Below are positions 49,775 to 58,896 of a stretch of 64,000 nt of DNA, piece by piece. The translations under genes and the position numbers were made by a program. The stretch lies in assembly GCA_963709485.1 (NCBI GenBank), contig CAVPWE010000005.1, positions 558,001-622,000 on the forward strand, given 5' to 3'. The notes beneath the pieces were generated by a model, which was not told the origin of the DNA, searched no databases, and was given only the letters and a program-made list of their open reading frames with translations. Every line of letters begins with the position of its first letter. The stretch's first letter is position 1. The stretch is from JAXDBM01 sp963709485. GTDB lineage: Bacteria > Desulfobacterota > Syntrophia > Syntrophales > Fen-1087.

Positions 49775-50780
49775 TCAGCGGGTAAAATGAGCGGCGGGCA
49801 GGTCCTTGACCGTCGCCAGGCCGGGACGGGCGCCGATGACGGGCGGGATGGAATTGACCAGGACGGCCGCCGTCGCCTGATCCCCCGCCACGCCGCCCTC
49901 GATCCGAAGACGGATCTCCGGCGTTCCCACGATATGGACCGCATCATAGGGCTGCCCGCAGCCGACGTACATGCGAAGATCGAGGGTGATGACCTTCTCG
50001 CCGTCCTTGATCCCCTCGGCGGTGTGCTTGATCCCCGCCACATCGCCCGGCTTGCAGCGAAAAGAATTTCGTTTTGACCGCTTTCCCGGTGATGACGGGC
50101 TCCACGGCTTCGTGCACATCATCGAGCGTCATGCCCAGGTTGCCGGCGACGAGATGGAGCGATTCGAGAAGCCCCACATGCCCCATGGCCTTTCTGGCAA
50201 TCTGCTCCCGGAAGGCCTTCTCCGCCATGCCCGCACCGACTTTCTTCTGCAGGGGCAGCCGCCGGGTCCCGGCGTCCACGTGCCGCTCGACGTGGATACG
50301 CCTCACGTCCTGGCAGGCGCCGGTCAGAAACAAGGGGAGGGCGTCCATGACAAAGCCCGGGTTCACGCCGGTGCCCAGCACTGTGACGCCATGTTTTTTC
50401 GCCAGCCTGTCCACACGCTCCGACAATTCGGCATTTTCTCTCAGGGGGAACAGCAGCTCCTCCGATGAGGAGATGATGTTCAATCCCGCCCCGATCATAG
50501 CCTCCAGGTCGGGATAGATCTTTTTGATGCGGGAACCGGTCGTATGGAGGGCCACGTCAGCCTTGGTCCGGTCAAAAAGACTCTTCGCGTCGTCCGTTAC
50601 GGAAACCCCCAGCTTCCCGGCCAGACCGAGAATTTCGCCGAGGTCCTTCCCGGCGATATCTTTTGAAATGTCGACGGCGCCTACAATCGTCATGCTGGAT
50701 TTCTTGAGCACGAGCCTGGCCGTTTCGATCCCGATGGGGCCGAGGCCGTACTGAATGACGCGAATCTTTTTCTCCGCCAT
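49775..50780 (-). pseudogene. DapB-like / 2,4-diaminopentanoate dehydrogenase-type oxidoreductase, frame-broken
   Basis: The first 240 or so codons from 50780 encode a Rossmann oxidoreductase: KIRVIQYGLGPIGIETARLVLKK, ADVALHTTGSRIKKIYPDLE, NIISSSEELLFPL and GVTVLGTGVNPGFVMDALPL. This is the DapB-related, 2,4-diaminopentanoate dehydrogenase-like pattern. Near 50062 the frame shifts. The remainder (PGDVAGIKHTAEGIKDGEKVITLDLRMYVGCGQPYD...) continues in another frame to 49775. Restoring one base would give about 334 residues, the family's full length. It is either a recent pseudogene or a sequencing indel. Confidence 0.75.
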
Positions 50781-50841
50781 GGATGTTTCTCCTTTGCGTT
50801 TTTTATTCGGTAACTGCGTTATGCGGAAGGGGTGGTTGAGC

Positions 50842-53588
50842 TTACGGCTGTGCCGCCGCCTTTTTCTTTGCCAGACGCGCCTTGAGCACTTGTTTGACGA
50901 AGATCGCCGTCTGTAGTACCATGCCCATGATATCCGTCGTTGTCCCGGGGATAATCAACAAAAGGGCGGCCGATGCCCATGAGGAACCGTTCGAGGATGT
51001 TCAGCCGGCCGTCCTCCGAAATATCCGACAACGGTGGCGCCCAGGGCCACGACACCCAGCCAGAGGGTGAAGGCGGCACTGAATAAACCAGATCCAGTCG
51101 AAAGTGACGCCGGGATTCAGGAGCCATGGCATGAGGAGCACGATGGGTGCATAGACGAACGCGAAAGGGACAAAGGTCTTGGCCAAAGACAGGCTGAAGG
51201 CACGGAATCCGCTCCTGAAGGGGTCGCTACCGGCCACGCCCGCTGCGGCGTAGGCTGCCAGAGCCACAGGCGGGGTCACGTCGGCAAGCACCGCATAGAA
51301 GAACACGAACATGTGGGAAAGTAGCGGGTGGATTCCCCACTGCATGAGGGCCGGCGCGGCGATCATGGCGGCGATGATGTACTGCGCCGTCGTCGGGATG
51401 CCCATCCCGAGGACGAAGCAGGCAAGGGCCGTGTTGATGAGGGTGAAGAAGAGCGTAATGTCGCTGACCGTTGTGAGCCCCATGAAGATCGGATTCAGAA
51501 CTCTGCGATGTCCGTGGGCGATCGCAATCACGGCCGTGGCGAACTTGAGTCCGATGCCCGTGAGGGTGGTCGCTCCGACAATAAACCCCACGCAGGCGCA
51601 GGCGGCGCCGATGGCGATGGCGTTTTTTGTGCCCTCCTGGAGACTCTCGAGAATCTGGGGCAGGCGCAACTTGCTTTCCTTGAAGAAGATCCCGGCGAGG
51701 ATGATGAGCATGCTGGACCAGAAGGCAGCGCGCGATGGTTCGAGCCCCGATATAGAGCAGCCCCGTAAGGAGGGCGGTCGTCCCGAGGGCAATCCCGCAG
51801 GGAAAGCGGTTCAGAGGTTCGCCAGAAGTAATAGAGTCCCACGGCGGAGAAGCCGAACCAGCCGACTGTAATCTCTAGTGTTCGTAAAGGGGTTCATGCC
51901 GAAGAGGATGGGCGGAACAGAGAGGAAAAGGGGAAGCAGAAAGGGTGTTGTCCGCTTGTGGACCTGGCCCGTGGCCGTGGCGAAAATGATCCCCCAGAAG
52001 GCGGCCAGGAACGGGCTTGATCCGGTAATGAGCAGGTAGACGATGATGACGAGGGGACCGACGAGGAGCCAGCGTTCCCTGAGCACAGTCCAGAGGTTGG
52101 GGAGCATATGCCGTGGCAGTCCGTGAAGGCCTTTCTTCCTTGCCTCAAGATGAACCATCCAGCCCACGGCGAAGAAGTGGAGAAAGGAGGGCAGGACGGC
52201 GCACAGGGCGATCTTGACATAGGGGATTCCGAGGAACTCGGCCATGATGAACGCCGCCGCACCCATGACGGGAGGCATGAGCTGTCCGCCCGTGCCGGCC
52301 GCTGCCTCGACACCGGCGGCAAAAGTCGGCGAATAGCCCACCCGCTTCATGAGGGGAATCGTGAATGACCCGACCGTCACGGCGTTGGCGACGGAGCTGC
52401 CGCTGATGGAGCCCATGATACCACTAGCAATGACAGCGACCTTCGCGGGGCCCCCGGAGGACCATCCGGCCAGTGCCATGGCGATGTCCATGAAGAGCTG
52501 TGCCAAGCCCGTCCGCGAGATGAAGATCCCGAAGAGGACAAAGTGGAAAACAAAGGTGGCCACAACCCCCAGGGGGATTCCGTAGATCCCCTCCGTGCCG
52601 AGGAACATGTAGTCGACGATCCGGGGGATGGAGTAGCCCCGGTGCGCGAAGATATCGAGCCCCGGTATATTGAGAAAGTAAGGCCCGAGGTAGCAGTTGA
52701 TCAGGACCAGCATGGCGATGATGGGAAGGGTGCGCCAATGCTTCGCCTGGCCCCCTCCAGAATGAGGAGAAAGGAGAAGCTCCCCACAATGAGCTCCGCC
52801 TGGTCGGGGCTCCCCGCCCGCAGGCCGATATTGTTGAACTCCAGGAAGACGAACACGGAGATCATGCAGGACAGCAGGGCGAAGAAGACGTCGAAATAGG
52901 GGACGTTGTCCAGCTTGTAGTCGACATGCCCGCTGCTGATCAGGCTCAGCAGCGACCGGCCCCACTGCAGAAGGAAAAGAAACAGGATTGCCAGAAGGAT
53001 GCCGATCAGGAAAATACCCCAGAAAACGAGAGAGACGTTCAGGTCGATGAACCAGGAGGAAATGTTGAGGTGCCGGTACCCGAGGAACAGCCCCCAGACC
53101 ACGGCGGCGACCATGATGCTGTAAAGGGGAAAATCAACCCAGGCGGACAGACGTTCGGGCAGCATCTCACGCTGCTTGAAATACAGCACCAGGACAAAGG
53201 TCAACATCGCCAGAACGGCACAGCCGGTAAACGAAAGAGACAGAATCTCCCGGAAGACGGTCGTGTTGAGAATGCTCGCCGAGGCGGCATAGAAGATGTC
53301 GTAAAGAAGGTGCTTCTTTTCCTTGTGCACCTCCTTCTTCATGGCATAGACGAAAAAGACCAGGGGCAGGACGAAGGCCAGATGGAAAGCCCGATGGCGC
53401 CATTCCTGCAGGACGCCGAATCCCGCCGTGTAGATGTGAAAAATGGACAGGATGACGGTCATGGCGAAGATGAGCCGGGCCGTAATCCCTTCGAGATGCC
53501 GGAACCTCATTTCCGGATCGTACTTCGCGATCTGTTCGGCGTCATCCTTGAGCTCGGCCGTCAGGACCTTCGCTGTTTCTTCCGCCAT
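50842..53588 (-). pseudogene. Fused TRAP transporter permease (DctQM type), broken by several frameshifts
   Basis: The start at 53588 is intact for about 280 codons, encoding the small-permease-like helices through LLILEGARRSIG. The frame then shifts near 52738 and the DctM-like large domain continues in another frame (PIIAMLVLINCYLGPYFLN...SGSSVANAVTVGSFTIPLMKRVGY...GGQLMPPVMGAAAFIMAEFLGIP). Further shifts appear near 51880, 51808, 51745, 51090, 51010 and 50965, and the true end reads LARLAKKKAAAQP-like. The whole would be about 900 residues, normal for fused TRAP-TAXI permeases. The intact DUF1850 and TAXI genes upstream indicate a former or mis-sequenced carboxylate uptake system. Confidence 0.8.
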
Positions 53589-53603
53589 GTTTCCGATCTT
53601 CGC

Positions 53604-54113
53604 TTATCGTTGATTCTTGATGAACCCGGCCAGCGACCGGAATGCATATTCCCAAAAGGGGGCTTTTCTTACCCGCACCTGGAGAAGCGTATTGCCGGCC
53701 AGGTCCGCCAGGGAGATGCGCCTGCCGCCGATGGTCAGGGAGCCTTCATATTGCCTGTCCACCCATAGTTGGATCTCCGGCAGGACCCGGTCGGGAATGG
53801 AAAGGCGAAATTCCTGATCCGTCCGGGCGAGCCTCTCTCCTGCGGCAAGGGTTGCCGGCAGGCCCGTGTTCAGCGAGCGGAATGCCGTTTCATACAGGAC
53901 GATGCGGTAATCGCCATCCACCCGGAAATAATCCGTCACCGGCGATTTTTCCACCGAATGGATGAATGCAAGCGCAAAGGACTCGCCCGGTGAGACCCGC
54001 TGCATGAAAACAACCTTTCCCGGCCGGGTGTCCCGGATCTCCAGGATATGCAGGGAAATAAATCCGGCGGCGATCAGGATTGCGACCGGTAGCAGCGCGG
54101 AAATCCTGTTCAT
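53604..54113 (-). CDS. DUF1850-domain protein of a TRAP-TAXI operon
   Basis: 169 residues with an N-terminal membrane or signal helix (about 8-26). The body has FIHSVEKSPVTDYFRV, YETAFRSLNTGLPATL and WVDRQYEGSLTIGGRRISLADLAG. DUF1850 genes are regular companions of TAXI-type TRAP transporters, between the binding-protein and permease genes exactly as here. The protein is probably periplasmic and membrane-anchored. Its role in transport is not established. Confidence 0.88.
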   Translation of the reverse strand: MNRISALLPVAILIAAGFISLHILEIRDTRPGKVVFMQRVSPGESFALAFIHSVEKSPVTDYFRVDGDYRIVLYETAFRSLNTGLPATLAAGERLARTDQEFRLSIPDRVLPEIQLWVDRQYEGSLTIGGRRISLADLAGNTLLQVRVRKAPFWEYAFRSLAGFIKNQR

Positions 54114-54174
54114 ACGAAACCGGGCACCTGTGAGAGCGTGCCCAGTTCACCTCTCATTCTGAAACCGGTCCGCG

Positions 54175-55179
54175 CTATTTCTTTTTCGCCGGAGCCTTCT
54201 TGGTCGCGTCTTTGATCACGCCTTGTTCCTTGTAGTACTTTTCCGCGCCGGGATGGAGCGGAATCGCCATGCCGGCCAGGGCTGTTTTCATCTGCACGTC
54301 CTTGCCCTTGGCATGGGCCTGGGCCATCTTGGCGGCCCCGTTTTCCCAGAGGGCTTTGGTCAACAGGTATACGACATCGTCCGGGACGTTGGCGTCCACG
54401 ACCCACTGTGCCATGGTCGTGATGGTCGGCGTGTCCTTTTCCTGGCCCTTGTAGGTTCCCTTGGGAATGACGATCCGGCTGTAGAAGGGGAATTTCTTGG
54501 TCAGTTCCTTGATCATGGCTTCATCGATGGGGACCAGGTTGATGGGCGCCGCGATGGCCAGTTCCTGGATCGCCGCAGTGGGCCACCCGGCCGTCGTGAA
54601 GGTCACGTCGGCCTGCTTGTCCTGGAGGCGCTGGGCTGCGCCGGAGAAGGACAGCCAGTCCACGCCGGAAAAATCCTTGTAGGTCAGTCTATAGACGGAA
54701 AGAACGTTGAGCGTATCCACCTCCGTGCCGCTCCCCCGGTCGCCCGGGACGAGGCGCTTGCCCTTGATATCCTTCATGCTCATGATCCCGGAATCGGCCC
54801 GCGCGACGATCTGGATCGTTTCGGGATAGAGGGAGGCAATGCCCCGGATGTTCTTGGCCGGTTTGTCCTTGAAGGCATCGACGCCGGCATAGGCGTTGTA
54901 GGCCACGTTGCTCTGAACAAAGGCCGACTCGATCTGGTGGTCCCGGATCAGGTTGCAGTTGGCCACCGAGGCCTGCGCAGCCTGGGCCGTAACGACCACA
55001 TCAGGCACCTTTTCCGTCAGGGCCTGGGCCAGAATGCCGCCCAGGGGATAATAAGTTCCCCCCGTGCCCCCCGTTGCGATGGCGAAAAATTTCTTTGCCG
55101 CGAAGGCGTTGCCGGCAAAGACAAGGGTCAGTGCAACCAAAACAGACAGTGCAACGAACATTTTTTTACTTTTTAACAT
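54175..55179 (-). CDS. TAXI-family TRAP transporter solute-binding protein
   Basis: 334 residues. A signal peptide (residues 1-28, ending AGNAFA) precedes the TAXI binding fold: FFAIATGGTGGTYYPLGGILAQAL, IESAFVQSNVAYNAY, IVARADSGIMSMKDIKGKRLVPGDRGSGTEVD and TFTTAGWPTAAIQELA. The C-terminus is lysine/alanine rich. TAXI proteins deliver glutamate, other carboxylates or unknown solutes to a fused permease. AAAGGAGG lies upstream of the ATG. It is the first gene of the TRAP operon. Ligand unknown. Confidence 0.92.
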   Translation of the reverse strand: MLKSKKMFVALSVLVALTLVFAGNAFAAKKFFAIATGGTGGTYYPLGGILAQALTEKVPDVVVTAQAAQASVANCNLIRDHQIESAFVQSNVAYNAYAGVDAFKDKPAKNIRGIASLYPETIQIVARADSGIMSMKDIKGKRLVPGDRGSGTEVDTLNVLSVYRLTYKDFSGVDWLSFSGAAQRLQDKQADVTFTTAGWPTAAIQELAIAAPINLVPIDEAMIKELTKKFPFYSRIVIPKGTYKGQEKDTPTITTMAQWVVDANVPDDVVYLLTKALWENGAAKMAQAHAKGKDVQMKTALAGMAIPLHPGAEKYYKEQGVIKDATKKAPAKKK

Positions 55180-55543
55180 AAGCCCCTCCTTTCAAATGGT
55201 TGTTTAAAGATATAACTCTGGGAAGAAAACTTTTTGCATAAGGACTTTGACCTTACGGACAGGTTAATGAATATGGACCGGAGCACGGCCTTTTCCGCCG
55301 CTTCCCGATTTCCTGAAAGGAACCTTCCCGGCTCCTGAAGCAGCGTTGACGTCAGGGTCTGGCCCGGTCGCTTTTACGCAGCGGACCTGTCGCGTAGAGT
55401 TAAAAGATTTGCCGGTGAATGTCAATGTTTTTTCCCTGCTTTCCGGTCCTTGGATCACATTCCGCGGTTGCAATCTTTTTCCGGTTCAGGCATGAATACA
55501 ATGGACTGGTTTTCAATGGTCCTTTACAAAGGAGGGGGTCCTG
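55180..55543. other. Divergent intergenic region between the TRAP and citrate-lyase-like operons
   Basis: About 360 bases with no convincing gene. Promoters for both operons should lie here, but I see no clean hexamer pair; a sigma-54 type GG-N10-GC element was looked for and not found. Confidence 0.4.
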
Positions 55544-56785
55544 ATGAGCGCAAAAATCGGCGAACTGGTTTTCCTTCAGCAGCTCGCGGGAAGATTCAAG
55601 ATTCCGGTCCCGGAGTTTGTTGTGGAGCCTGTAAATCAATCGGATATTAAAAGAAAATTGCAGGAATGGGGAAGGGGGATCGTGAAGCCGGACGTGCTTG
55701 CGGGAAAGCGGGGAAAAGCCGGCTCGGTCCATCCGGTCAGCGATTATCGTGAAGCCATGATGCTGCTGAAGAAGGTGGCGGCGACGGAGGTCGGCGGACT
55801 GCAGCCTCGCACAGCCTACATGGTTCAGGCGGTGCCGGCGGATATGGAGCTTTTTACCGCCATCACTTACAATTCCAGATTTCTCTCGCCCTCTTTTACG
55901 GTGTCGCTCCGGGGCGGAATGGATGTCGAATCCATCCCCGATGCGGACAAGATCACGATTCCCGTCGACGTCTTCCGCGGGCTGAATGCCTATCAGGCTT
56001 CGGAGGCGCTGAGCAAACTGGGTCTGCACGGCAGCCTGAACTCCCTGCTGGCGCGCTGCTTTGTCAACCAGTGGGATATGTTCATCTCGACGGGGATGCA
56101 GTCCTGTGAGATCAATCCGTGGCGCGTGACCCGGGACGGGCGGATCTTTGCCTGTGATTTTAAATCCACATTCGATGAAAACAATTTCAAGTTCCGTGAT
56201 CTCGGATTCGAATTCCCGGAATACCCGAGCACGGAGGAGGCTTTTGATGAGGAGATGCGGCTCTGGTCCGCGGCGAGCCATCAGGGCCAGGCCCATGTGT
56301 CTTCGCTCGGGGGAAAAAAGATCCTTCCGATGCTGTTCGGCGGCGGCGCCAGCACCATCGTTGTCGAAACGCTGGCCCAGTGCGGCGGCGATCCGATCTT
56401 CCTGTCCGATTTCGGCGGGAACCCGCCTTATGAACGCATGAAGAAGACCGCCGAAATCTGCTTCCGCCACAAACTGGCCCATGCCTCGCTGCTCCTCATT
56501 CTCGGCGGAAAGGCCAACAACACCCAGATTGATGTGACCTTTGCCGCTATTGCCGACGCCCTGGAGGAATGGGTCGCCCAGAACGGCCCCATCCATATCC
56601 CGGTTGTCATCGGACGGGGCGGTCCCGGGCTGGTCCAGGGGTTGGCGGTCATGAAGAAAACGCTGGAGAACCTAAATCTGCCTTATGTTTTCTTCGGACC
56701 GGACACGCCGATCACCCTGGTTGCCGCATATGCCGCCAGGCTCGCGAATTACAGCGAGCGCGAAGCGAAGGAGGACCGGAAATGA
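55544..56785 (+). CDS. ATP-citrate lyase small (ATP-grasp/succinyl-CoA synthetase beta-like) subunit
   Basis: 413 residues. The N-terminal ATP-grasp region opens FLQQLAGRFKIPVPEFVV and runs through GRGIVKPDVLAGKRGKAGSV, CEINPWRVTRDGRIFACDFKSTF and FEFPEYPS. A CoA-ligase-like C-terminal domain has LFGGGASTIVVETLAQCGGDPIFLSDFGGNPP. Length and layout match AclB of reverse-TCA bacteria. It should bind ATP and citrate and transfer phosphate to the His of its partner subunit, whose gene overlaps its stop. AAAGGAGGGGG lies before the ATG. Confidence 0.85.
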   Translation: MSAKIGELVFLQQLAGRFKIPVPEFVVEPVNQSDIKRKLQEWGRGIVKPDVLAGKRGKAGSVHPVSDYREAMMLLKKVAATEVGGLQPRTAYMVQAVPADMELFTAITYNSRFLSPSFTVSLRGGMDVESIPDADKITIPVDVFRGLNAYQASEALSKLGLHGSLNSLLARCFVNQWDMFISTGMQSCEINPWRVTRDGRIFACDFKSTFDENNFKFRDLGFEFPEYPSTEEAFDEEMRLWSAASHQGQAHVSSLGGKKILPMLFGGGASTIVVETLAQCGGDPIFLSDFGGNPPYERMKKTAEICFRHKLAHASLLLILGGKANNTQIDVTFAAIADALEEWVAQNGPIHIPVVIGRGGPGLVQGLAVMKKTLENLNLPYVFFGPDTPITLVAAYAARLANYSEREAKEDRK

Positions 56786-58857
56786 GAGCGAAATCACTGA
56801 GTGACATCCTGAAAAAAGGGGATCGCATCGCCGTCTCGAACATCACCGGCCGCGAAGCTTCCAGGGTCTCGGTCGTGTCGCAGCGGTACTGCAGGAACAT
56901 CGTCGCCGGATGGGCGCTCGGCAAGGAAGGCCAGACCGTTGAAGTTCCCGGGGGCAGGCCGATTCCTGTCTTCGGCCAGTTCGAGGACCTGTTTGCGGCC
57001 CTTCCGGATGCGAAAAAACCCAACAAGATCATCGTTTATTCGCCGCCTGATGCCGTGTATGGCGATGTCAAGGAGGTTCTGGAGCACGGACGGAAGTTCG
57101 TTGAAACGATCTTCGTGATCACGGAGCATGTATCCGTCGAGGTCACAGCGAAGCTGAAATCGCTTGCCGACGGCGCCGGCATTGATATCGTCGGCTGCAA
57201 TACGCTCGGCGTCATCAATGCCCACGAGCGTACGCGCGTCGGCGCGGTCGGCGGAGATGCTCCGGATGAAACGTTCGTCAAGGGAAGCGTCTGCATCCTG
57301 TCCAACTCCGGCAACATGGTCAACACCATCGCGACTTATCTCAAATCCGCCGGACTCGGAATTTCGTACGGAATTTCCACCGGCAAGGACGTTCTGATCC
57401 TGTCGCCGCTCCGGGCGCTTCTTCCGCTCGCCATGACGGATGCCCGTACCCGGCTTGTGGTCCTCTACGTCGAGCCGGGCGGCGCCTATGAGGAGGAGGC
57501 GATCGCCTACATGAAATCTCTCAAATCCCCGAAACCGCTCATTGTTTATATTTCCGGACAGTTCGCGGAAGGCCGGGGCATCACGCTGGGGCATGCCGGC
57601 GCCGTTGTCGAAGGGCCCAACACCAACGCTTCGGCAAAAATGAAAATGTTCGACGACTACTTCGGGGTGTCCGTTTTTGACCCGGATCATCCGAAAATGT
57701 TCATGTCCCTGCTCAGGGAAAAGAAGCGCGGCGTCCGCGTCAACGCCCTTCATGACGTTGTCGGTGCGGCCATGGCCGTGACGGACGCGTTCGGGATCAA
57801 AGCGGACTTTCCCGCGGCACAGCCGATCGGGCTCAACCCGTGGTTCAAGAATTTCGGCGCCTTTGAGCATAAACTCCCCCGTGCCATGATCCTGCACCCC
57901 GGAACCATCCCGGAACCTTACGGTTCGCTGGTGGAACGATACGTCCAGTCCGGCTTCGGCCGGATGCAGACGCGGCAATCCATGCGCAACGCATCGCATG
58001 CGTCCTCCAATGACGGCGTGACGCCGCGCATCTACGGATACTCCGTCATGAACCTGATGAAAAAAAGCTCTTTCGCCGAATCCGTCCTTCTGTACTGGCT
58101 GGGCTACCCGCTTCGACAGGCGTTTGAAATCCGTCTGTTCGAAATGGGGCTGATCGCATCGCTGACGAACGGACCGGGCACGATCTCGGGCCAGGCGCCG
58201 AAACTTTCCGCTTCGGCCGGCAATTCGCCGAATACGGCCATGATCGCAACCTTGGCCGCCATCGGAACGGTGCACGGCGGAAACGGCCAGGAAGCGGCCA
58301 GGATGCTGATTGATGTTTTCGGGAAAACCGGTTTGACCGATCCCTACGACAGGGAAAAAGCCCCTGACCTGGATGCCATCGTTCGCGACTACGTCAAGAA
58401 ATTCAAGGAAAGGAAAATGGTGGACAAGGAGGCAGGCCTGTATTACGAAAAGGTCCCCTGCCTCGGACATCCCGTGTTCAACCGGGAAGCCGTCAATTTC
58501 GACCCGCGGGAACGCGTGATCGCGGCATACATGGACGAGCAGGGAATCTACAACGTGTTTCATGATTTCTATCACCGGCTGACCCGGGGCATGACCGGCG
58601 CCGGCGTCACCAGAAAGGTTCATGCCGTAAACGTGGATGCCATGCTGACCTGCATCCTGATGGGCATTGCGTGGCCGCTCCTGGTGGACAAGAAAATCAC
58701 GGTCGATCGCGCGGTCGATCTGCCCTTTCTGGCCTTTGCACTGGGGCGGGTGGCCGGCGGTGCGGGCGAGTATCTGGACCATCGCGAAAGCGGGACCGAT
58801 ATGGACATGCGCATTCCCGTCAGCGAATGCAGATTCCTCGGACGCGTTCAGGATTAG
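56782..58857 (+). CDS. ATP-citrate lyase large subunit-like protein (CoA-ligase + citrate-synthase-type domain)
   Basis: 691 residues. The first 320 form a succinyl-CoA-synthetase-alpha-like ligase; the phosphohistidine is His271 in ITLGHAGAVVEG. The C-terminal 250 form a citrate-synthase-type domain. Two of its three catalytic residues are present: His563 (LGHPVFN) and Asp619 (NVDAML). The first is missing: LTNGPGTISG places Asn463 where citrate lyases and synthases have His (DHGP, DHEGG). Citryl-CoA cleavage is therefore uncertain, while acyl-CoA ligation looks intact. The ATG overlaps the small-subunit stop (ATGA). Confidence 0.82.
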   Translation: MRAKSLSDILKKGDRIAVSNITGREASRVSVVSQRYCRNIVAGWALGKEGQTVEVPGGRPIPVFGQFEDLFAALPDAKKPNKIIVYSPPDAVYGDVKEVLEHGRKFVETIFVITEHVSVEVTAKLKSLADGAGIDIVGCNTLGVINAHERTRVGAVGGDAPDETFVKGSVCILSNSGNMVNTIATYLKSAGLGISYGISTGKDVLILSPLRALLPLAMTDARTRLVVLYVEPGGAYEEEAIAYMKSLKSPKPLIVYISGQFAEGRGITLGHAGAVVEGPNTNASAKMKMFDDYFGVSVFDPDHPKMFMSLLREKKRGVRVNALHDVVGAAMAVTDAFGIKADFPAAQPIGLNPWFKNFGAFEHKLPRAMILHPGTIPEPYGSLVERYVQSGFGRMQTRQSMRNASHASSNDGVTPRIYGYSVMNLMKKSSFAESVLLYWLGYPLRQAFEIRLFEMGLIASLTNGPGTISGQAPKLSASAGNSPNTAMIATLAAIGTVHGGNGQEAARMLIDVFGKTGLTDPYDREKAPDLDAIVRDYVKKFKERKMVDKEAGLYYEKVPCLGHPVFNREAVNFDPRERVIAAYMDEQGIYNVFHDFYHRLTRGMTGAGVTRKVHAVNVDAMLTCILMGIAWPLLVDKKITVDRAVDLPFLAFALGRVAGGAGEYLDHRESGTDMDMRIPVSECRFLGRVQD

Positions 58858-58896
58858 CGATTTATCGGGAAAAAACGCCGCGCAGGAGGGCAGGCA

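Noticed and set aside
51730..51760. tRNA T-loop-like sequence GGTTCGAGCCCC
   Set aside because: It lies inside the TRAP permease reading frames and has no acceptor stem or other tRNA arms.
56794..58782. 662-codon open frame antisense to the citrate-lyase-like large subunit
   Set aside because: The plus strand encodes an obvious conserved enzyme. The antisense product is His/Arg/Gly-rich and non-domain-like.
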